8,717 nt of DNA from contig DASWRT010000500.1 of assembly GCA_036403035.1 (NCBI GenBank), positions 1 to 8,717 on the forward strand. The letters run 5' to 3'. This DNA comes from DASWRT01 sp036403035 (GTDB taxonomy: Bacteria > Pseudomonadota > Alphaproteobacteria > ATCC43930 > CGMCC-115725). Within the stretch, counting starts at the first letter, position 1; each line of letters starts with the position of its first letter. Positions 4,658-8,717 of this stretch are shown in pieces. A model generated the notes under the pieces. It worked only from the letters and a program-made list of their open reading frames with translations, did no database searches and was not told the origin of the DNA. A program made the translations under genes and the position numbers.

Positions 4658-6910
4658 TCATCCCCCGTGGCGGACTACCTCCGTATCAGGAACGGCAGGC
4701 GCCGCCGCCGTCGCGCCGCCGCGGTCCGGTGCGCCGGCGGCCTTGCGCAGCGCGGCGACGACGTCGCTCTCGGTCAGCAGTTCCGGCAGCGGCAGACCGC
4801 CCGGCGCGCCCGGCCCGTACACCGCGTTGAACGGGATGCCGTAGCGGCCGAAGCTCCGCAGATAGCCGGCGATCGTTTCGTCGGGGCGCGTCCAGTCGGC
4901 GCGCATCGCCACCGTGTCCGGGCGGGCGAGCAGCGCGCGGACCGGCTCCTTGTCGAGGACGAGGCGCTTGTTCACCTGACAGGTGACGCACCAGTCGGCG
5001 GTGACGTCGACGAACACCGTCCGCCCCTCGCCGACGAGCCGCTCGACGGCGTCGCGGTCGAAGACGGTCCAGCCGTCCGCAGCTCCGGCCGCCGGCGCCG
5101 CCGCGGGCGGCGGCGCGAGCGCGGCGACCAGCACGGCGCCGGCGAGCGCCGCGGGGGCGCCGCGGCGCCGCAACGTCCCCGCCGCGTGGTGGCGCCGCCG
5201 GTTGTGACCGGCCAAGGCGCCGAAGCCGATCAGCGCGGCCGCGACCGCGACGAGCAGCGCGGCGCCGGCCGAGGCGCCAAGGCCGATCTGCGCGGAGAGG
5301 ATCCAGAGCAGCCACGCCGCGCTGCCGGCGAGCAGCACGCCGAGCAGCCGCTTGACCGTCAGCATCCAGCGGCCGGGCCGCGGCAGCAGCGACGCCGCGG
5401 CCGGGACGGCGCCGACGGCGAGGTAGGGGAGCGCCATGCCGATGCCGAGCGCCGCGAAGACGGCGACCGTCTCGGCCGTGCTGCCGGCCAGCGCGAAGCC
5501 GACCGCGGTACCGACGAAGGGGGCGGAACAGGGCGTCGCGAGCAGCGTCGCGAGCGCACCGGTCGCGAAATCGCCGAGCCGGCCCGGCGCGTCCGCGCTG
5601 CGGACGCTCCACTCGGCGAGCGCCGAAGGCAGCGGGATCTCGAACCAGCCCCACAGATTGCAAGCGAACAGCGCGAGCAGCGCCGCCATCGCCGCGAGGA
5701 ACGCCGGCTGCTGGAACTGGATGCCCCAGCCGACGGCGACGCCCGCGGCGCGCAGGCCCACCATCACCGAGGCGAGCAGCAGGAACGAGACGACGATGCC
5801 GGCGGCGGTGGCCAGCGCGGAGCCGCGCACCGCGCGCCGCGTCGCGCCACCGTGCCGCACCAGCCCCAGCAGCTTCAGCGACAGGACCGGCAGCACGCAC
5901 GGCATCACGTTGAGGATCAGCCCGCCGAGAAGCGCGACGCCGATGATCCGGATCAATCCCGCCGCGTCGACCGGCGGTGTGCCGGGGCGCAGCGTCACCG
6001 ACTGCTCCACGGCGGCGGCGCGGTCGTCGCCGTCGACGAGCGTCACCGTCGCCGGCTGCCCCGCGAGCGCACTCGTCTCGCCGCCGATCGGCAGCCGCAG
6101 CGTGACGGCGCCCGGCCCCGCCGGGCCGGCGATCTCGGGGCGCCCGAACGACACTCGTTCCGGACCTTCGACGAAGGCGTCGGGAGTGGTGAGCCGGTGG
6201 TCCGTGCGCACGGCGAGGTCGAGCACCGAGGTGCTGCCGCCGCCGATCCGGACCGATGCGTTCTCGATCCGAAGACCTTTCCCCGCCGCTTTCGGCACGC
6301 GTTGCAGCCATTCCGCGATCGTCGCGGCGAGCGGTCCAGGTGCGCCGTTCCCGGCCGGCAGGTCGAGCGCGAGCGTCGCCTGCTGCGGCACGCAGATCTG
6401 GCTGCACGTCAGGTAGTCGATGGCGAGATGCAGCGAGAGCGGCCCGCCGGGATGCTCCGGGGTCGCGGCGATCGGGAGCACGACCACGTCCTCGTAGCCG
6501 ACCGTCTCAAGGCCGGATACCGAGAAGCGGCGCGGCGCCGGCCAGGATACCGACGTGTCGGCGAGATTGCCGGATCCGTTCCAGTCGAGGCTCGGCGGAT
6601 AACCGGCATCCCCCGGCGAGCGCCAATAGATCTTCCAGCCCGGCTCCATCCGGAACTGGAGGCCGAGCGATACGCTGCCAGCGCCGGCCGTCGGTGAAGC
6701 GGCGATCAGCCGCACCGCCCCGTGTTCGCTCGTCGCCCAGCCGGAGGCGGCGGCGTCACCCTCCTCCTGCCCGGCGGGAGCGGCGACCGCCCGGCCACCG
6801 GGCGCCGCGGCCAGGAGGAGAATCAGGGCAAAGGCGGCGACGACGTGCGGCGCCGGGACGCGCCGACAGGGCCAAAAGCGAAGCATCGGAGCCTGCGAAA
6901 GCCGTCTCAT
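4658..6910 (-). CDS. ScsB/DsbD-type membrane thiol:disulfide interchange reductase
   Basis: Moves electrons from cytoplasmic thioredoxin across the inner membrane to periplasmic thiol proteins. It has 750 residues and three parts. A signal peptide (basic start, hydrophobic about 22-36, likely cleavage near AVA-A at 44) leads into a large N-terminal periplasmic domain (about 45-315) with C169-x3-C173 in YLTCSQICVPQ. A membrane domain (about 317-600) carries the paired cysteines C338 (NVMPCVLPVLSLK) and C461 (LATPCSAPFVG). A C-terminal thioredoxin-like domain (about 612-725) carries C641-V-T-C644 and the cis-proline P693 in GIPFNAVY. The N-terminal domain of about 270 residues is longer than in E. 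coli DsbD and fits the ScsB (suppressor of copper sensitivity) subfamily. No separate scs partners are visible. The ATG at 6910 lacks a Shine-Dalgarno; M9 (MLRFWP) is an alternative start giving the same mature protein. Confidence 0.92.
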   Translation of the reverse strand: MRRLSQAPMLRFWPCRRVPAPHVVAAFALILLLAAAPGGRAVAAPAGQEEGDAAASGWATSEHGAVRLIAASPTAGAGSVSLGLQFRMEPGWKIYWRSPGDAGYPPSLDWNGSGNLADTSVSWPAPRRFSVSGLETVGYEDVVVLPIAATPEHPGGPLSLHLAIDYLTCSQICVPQQATLALDLPAGNGAPGPLAATIAEWLQRVPKAAGKGLRIENASVRIGGGSTSVLDLAVRTDHRLTTPDAFVEGPERVSFGRPEIAGPAGPGAVTLRLPIGGETSALAGQPATVTLVDGDDRAAAVEQSVTLRPGTPPVDAAGLIRIIGVALLGGLILNVMPCVLPVLSLKLLGLVRHGGATRRAVRGSALATAAGIVVSFLLLASVMVGLRAAGVAVGWGIQFQQPAFLAAMAALLALFACNLWGWFEIPLPSALAEWSVRSADAPGRLGDFATGALATLLATPCSAPFVGTAVGFALAGSTAETVAVFAALGIGMALPYLAVGAVPAAASLLPRPGRWMLTVKRLLGVLLAGSAAWLLWILSAQIGLGASAGAALLVAVAAALIGFGALAGHNRRRHHAAGTLRRRGAPAALAGAVLVAALAPPPAAAPAAGAADGWTVFDRDAVERLVGEGRTVFVDVTADWCVTCQVNKRLVLDKEPVRALLARPDTVAMRADWTRPDETIAGYLRSFGRYGIPFNAVYGPGAPGGLPLPELLTESDVVAALRKAAGAPDRGGATAAAPAVPDTEVVRHGG

Positions 6911-6915
6911 CGGTG

Positions 6916-6923
6916 TTTATATA
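6916..6923. promoter_or_regulatory. Palindromic TATATA, possible shared -10 of divergent dsbD-like gene and yqgE
   Basis: TTTATATA is the only AT-rich patch in this GC-rich divergent gap. TATATA (6918-6923) reads the same on both strands and could be a -10 hexamer either way. On the minus strand transcription would begin almost at the reductase ATG (6910), which would explain that gene's missing Shine-Dalgarno. No recognisable TTGAC-type -35 is found at the right distance on either strand, so this is tentative. Confidence 0.3.
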
Positions 6924-7011
6924 GCGCGGGAATGACGGCGTCGCCGCCGAAACCGGCGTGGCGCTGTCGATCCTTGCATGTCCGTCCGCACGCCGCCATT
7001 TTAGCCGCGAA

Positions 7012-7018
7012 AAGGGAG
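7012..7018 (+). promoter_or_regulatory. Ribosome binding site that decides the yqgE start
   Basis: AAGGGAG lies 6 bases before an in-frame TTG at 7025. The upstream in-frame ATG at 6932 has only GGG just before it (CGCGGGA) at a poor spacing. The good site therefore favours the TTG, which also begins the protein at the place where family members begin. Confidence 0.6.
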
Positions 7019-7024
7019 CACACG

Positions 7025-7579
7025 TTGGACTCGCTGGCCGGGCAACTTCTCGTCGCGATGCCGCTGATGCAGGATCATCGCTTTCAGCGCTCGGTCGTCT
7101 ATGTCTGCGCGCACAATGACGAAGGCGCGATGGGGCTTGTCCTGAACAAGCTGATCGGCTCGCTGACCCTCCCCGAACTGCTTGAGCAGCTCGACATTCC
7201 GAAGGAAGGCCTGATCGGCCAGCCGCCCGTCCATTTCGGCGGCCCGGTCGAATCCGGCCGCGGCTTCGTGCTGCACTCGTCGGACTACACCGAGGAGCAC
7301 TCGCTGATGGTCGGCGAGACGATGGCGCTCACCGCGACGCTCGACATCCTGCGCGCGATCGGACGCGGCAAGGGGCCGCGGAGGAGCCTGCTCGCCCTGG
7401 GCTATGCCGGCTGGGGGGCGGGTCAGCTCGATGCGGAGTTGCAGCAGAACGGCTGGCTGCACGTCCCCGCCGACGAAGAAATTGTGTTCGACGGCGACCT
7501 CGAGAGCAAATGGCAGCGGGCGCTCGCGAAGCTCGGCGTCGATCTTTCGATGCTGAGCATCGAAGCCGGACACGCCTGA
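7025..7579 (+). CDS. yqgE: YqgE/AlgH family protein (UPF0301)
   Basis: A 184-residue soluble protein of the widespread YqgE/AlgH family, whose biochemical function is not established; the name AlgH comes from a reported link to alginate regulation in Pseudomonas. Family signatures are clear: SLAGQLLVAMPLMQD at the N-terminus, FQRSVVYVCAHNDEGAMGLVLNK, PVHFGGPVESGRGFVLHS, LALGYAGWGAGQLDAE and the C-terminal WLHVPADEEIVFD. I chose the TTG start at 7025 because of its ribosome site and because E. coli YqgE, at about 187 residues, likewise begins only a few residues before the 'AMP' motif. The next alternative, ATG 6932, would add 31 Pro/Arg/Ala-rich residues unlike the family. It is divergent from the disulfide reductase and convergent with the acetyltransferase, whose stop is only 22 bases away. 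Confidence 0.93.
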   Translation: MDSLAGQLLVAMPLMQDHRFQRSVVYVCAHNDEGAMGLVLNKLIGSLTLPELLEQLDIPKEGLIGQPPVHFGGPVESGRGFVLHSSDYTEEHSLMVGETMALTATLDILRAIGRGKGPRRSLLALGYAGWGAGQLDAELQQNGWLHVPADEEIVFDGDLESKWQRALAKLGVDLSMLSIEAGHA

Positions 7580-7601
7580 ACCGCCTCGCCGTTCTCCGTC
7601 G

Positions 7602-8249
7602 TCAGCGCGTCGACGGCCATTCCTCGCGGAGCAGGCCGAACAGCACGTGATCCTGCCAGATCCCGTTGATGCAGAGATATTTCCGCGCGTATCCCTCCTC
7701 GCGGAACCCGGTCTTGAGTAGGAGGCCGCGGCTCGCCGCGTTGCTCGGCAGGCAGGCGGCTTCGACCCGGTGCAGGCGCAGCCGGTCGAAGGCGAAATCG
7801 ACCGTCAGCCGCAGCGCTTCGGTCATGTAGCCCTGGCGGGCGTAGCGCTCGCCGATCCAGTAGCCGAGGCTGCCGGTTTCGGCGACGCCCCGCCGGATGT
7901 TGCTGAGACCGATGCCGCCGACCAGCCGGCCGTCGCTCTGGCGGAAGATGAAGAAGGTATAGCCCTGGTCGGTGCGCCAGTCGGCGGCGTAGCGGCCGAC
8001 GCGGCGGCGGAACGCGGCGCGGCTCAGGGCGTCCGGCGGCCAGGTCGGCTCCCACGGTACGAGGAAACCGCGCGACTCGGAGCGGACCTGCGCCCAGTCC
8101 TGCCAGTCGCCGCGTTCGGGCGAACGGAGGTAGAGCCGGTCGCCGCCGAGCCGCGCCAGCGGCGTGTACGCCGCAAAGAACCGGGGGAAATTGAGGATAT
8201 CCGAGGGCACGGCTCGCTGCTGCGGCGGCGGCGCTGGATCACGCGGCAT
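7602..8249 (-). CDS. RimJ/RimL-like GNAT N-acetyltransferase
   Basis: A GCN5-related acetyltransferase of the branch that acetylates protein N-termini, such as ribosomal proteins (RimJ/RimL), 215 residues. The fold can be followed: strand 1 at DRLYLRSP (37-44); the central strands YTFFIFRQSDGRLVGGIGLSNI (97-118); the acetyl-CoA-binding segment GYWIGERYARQGYMTEALRL (129-148) with its R/Q-x-x-G-x loop; then HRVEAACLPSNAASRGLLLKTGF (160-182), the usual C-terminal signature. An extra segment of about 35 residues precedes the domain. I chose the ATG at 8249, which overlaps the upstream peptidase gene by 11 bases and so suggests coupling; an ATG at 8288 would overlap by 50. The name RimJ is by similarity only, and the real substrate cannot be read from sequence. 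Confidence 0.87.
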   Translation of the reverse strand: MPRDPAPPPQQRAVPSDILNFPRFFAAYTPLARLGGDRLYLRSPERGDWQDWAQVRSESRGFLVPWEPTWPPDALSRAAFRRRVGRYAADWRTDQGYTFFIFRQSDGRLVGGIGLSNIRRGVAETGSLGYWIGERYARQGYMTEALRLTVDFAFDRLRLHRVEAACLPSNAASRGLLLKTGFREEGYARKYLCINGIWQDHVLFGLLREEWPSTR

Positions 8250-8717
8250 GTCCGAGCCGCGCACGGATGTCCGTGAACGGCACGACACGTCCGATCGGGC
8301 CGATCGCTGTGAAGGTCGGTTCCGCCGCGGTGATCCGCCGCGCCGCGCGGCGGATCGCTTCGCCGTCGACCGCCTCGATGCGGCGCACGATGTCGGCCGG
8401 ATCGAACGGCGTGCCGTAGACGAGCAGATGCTGCGCGATCTGCTCGCACCGCGCCGAGCTGCTTTCCAGCGACATCAGCAGCCCGGCTTTGGTCTGCGCC
8501 CGCGCCCGCGCGATCTCCGCGTCGTCGAACCCGTCCGCCATCCGGCGGATCTCGTCGCAGAGCACCGGCATCAGCTCCGCGGCCTCGTCCTCTCCCGTCC
8601 CGGCATAGACGCCGAACAGCCCGCCGTCGGTATAGCCGTGCGCGAAGGCGTAGATCGAGTAGACGAGCCCACGCCGCTCGCGGATCTCCTGGAACAGGCG
8701 CGAGGACATGCCGCCGC
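8239..8717 (-). CDS. M16 family (processing peptidase-like) protein, C-terminal part
   Basis: The stop is at 8239-8241 and the gene continues past the right edge of the window, so its start and the zinc-binding HxxEH motif are not visible. The frame is open to the very end and reads GGMSSRLFQEIRERRGLVYSIYAF, the well-known glycine-rich signature of the C-terminal half of M16B peptidases (mitochondrial processing peptidase beta and PqqF-like). Then come YAGTGEDEAAELMPVL and a helix rich in charged residues that includes ARAQTKAGLLMSLESSSARCEQIAQHLL. The family cleaves peptides inside a clamshell-shaped chamber. The internal ATG at 8709 is not the true start, because the conserved Gly-Gly precedes it. 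It is followed with overlap by the acetyltransferase gene. The family call is secure; its activity cannot be judged without the N-terminal half. Confidence 0.92.
   Translation of the reverse strand, partial: GGMSSRLFQEIRERRGLVYSIYAFAHGYTDGGLFGVYAGTGEDEAAELMPVLCDEIRRMADGFDDAEIARARAQTKAGLLMSLESSSARCEQIAQHLLVYGTPFDPADIVRRIEAVDGEAIRRAARRITAAEPTFTAIGPIGRVVPFTDIRARLGHAA

Noticed and set aside
3846..4844. A 332-codon plus-strand open frame running through the repeats and over the peroxiredoxin
   Set aside because: It crosses two palindromic repeats, is antisense to a certain peroxiredoxin and resembles no protein.
4667..6697. A 676-codon plus-strand open frame, and a 573-codon minus-strand frame, overlapping the disulfide reductase
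   Set aside because: Both are out-of-frame shadows with Arg/Ala/Gly-rich composition. The 750-codon minus-strand frame has the signal peptide, membrane domain and all redox cysteines.
4071..6910. Copper-resistance (scsABCD) operon
   Set aside because: Only an ScsB-like protein is present; no ScsA, ScsC, ScsD, copper ATPase or copper chaperone is in the window.

Overview
This GC-rich window (about two-thirds G+C) reads as an ordinary alphaproteobacterial chromosome. The evidence is the ispH-thrB-rnhA-peroxiredoxin run, the ThrB of the aminoglycoside-phosphotransferase fold, a YqgE/AlgH protein, and the M16 peptidase next to a RimJ-like acetyltransferase. Rhodospirillales or Hyphomicrobiales are the likeliest orders, but the sequence alone does not settle this. 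There are no phage, transposase, CRISPR, rRNA or tRNA signals.

Layout: (1) 1-172, the 3' end of a flavin-reductase-like gene (+), ending at a symmetric hairpin (250-286). (2) 288-1149 (-), a small unrecognised lipoprotein and, upstream of it, a tandem CDGSH iron-sulfur protein. (3) 1319-3774 (+), ispH (isoprenoid precursor synthesis), thrB (threonine synthesis) and rnhA (RNA-DNA hybrid removal), tightly packed; thrB and rnhA share one base. (4) 3775-4070, a gene-free stretch made almost entirely of two different dispersed-repeat-like palindromic elements. (5) 4071-6910 (-), a large ScsB/DsbD-type membrane disulfide reductase followed by a type II (Prx5-like) peroxiredoxin. (6) 7025-7579 (+), yqgE, divergent from the reductase. 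(7) 7602-8717 (-), a GNAT acetyltransferase and the C-terminal part of an M16 peptidase that runs off the window.

The genes are mostly housekeeping. The nearest thing to a functional theme is thiol redox and Fe-S chemistry: a CDGSH protein divergent from the 4Fe-4S enzyme IspH, and an envelope disulfide reductase whose stop codon overlaps an upstream in-frame ATG of the peroxiredoxin gene. That alternative start would add a signal-peptide-like leader, so the gene might make an exported as well as a cytosolic peroxiredoxin. This is the best lead in the window, but it is inference. I see no convincing undescribed multi-gene system.
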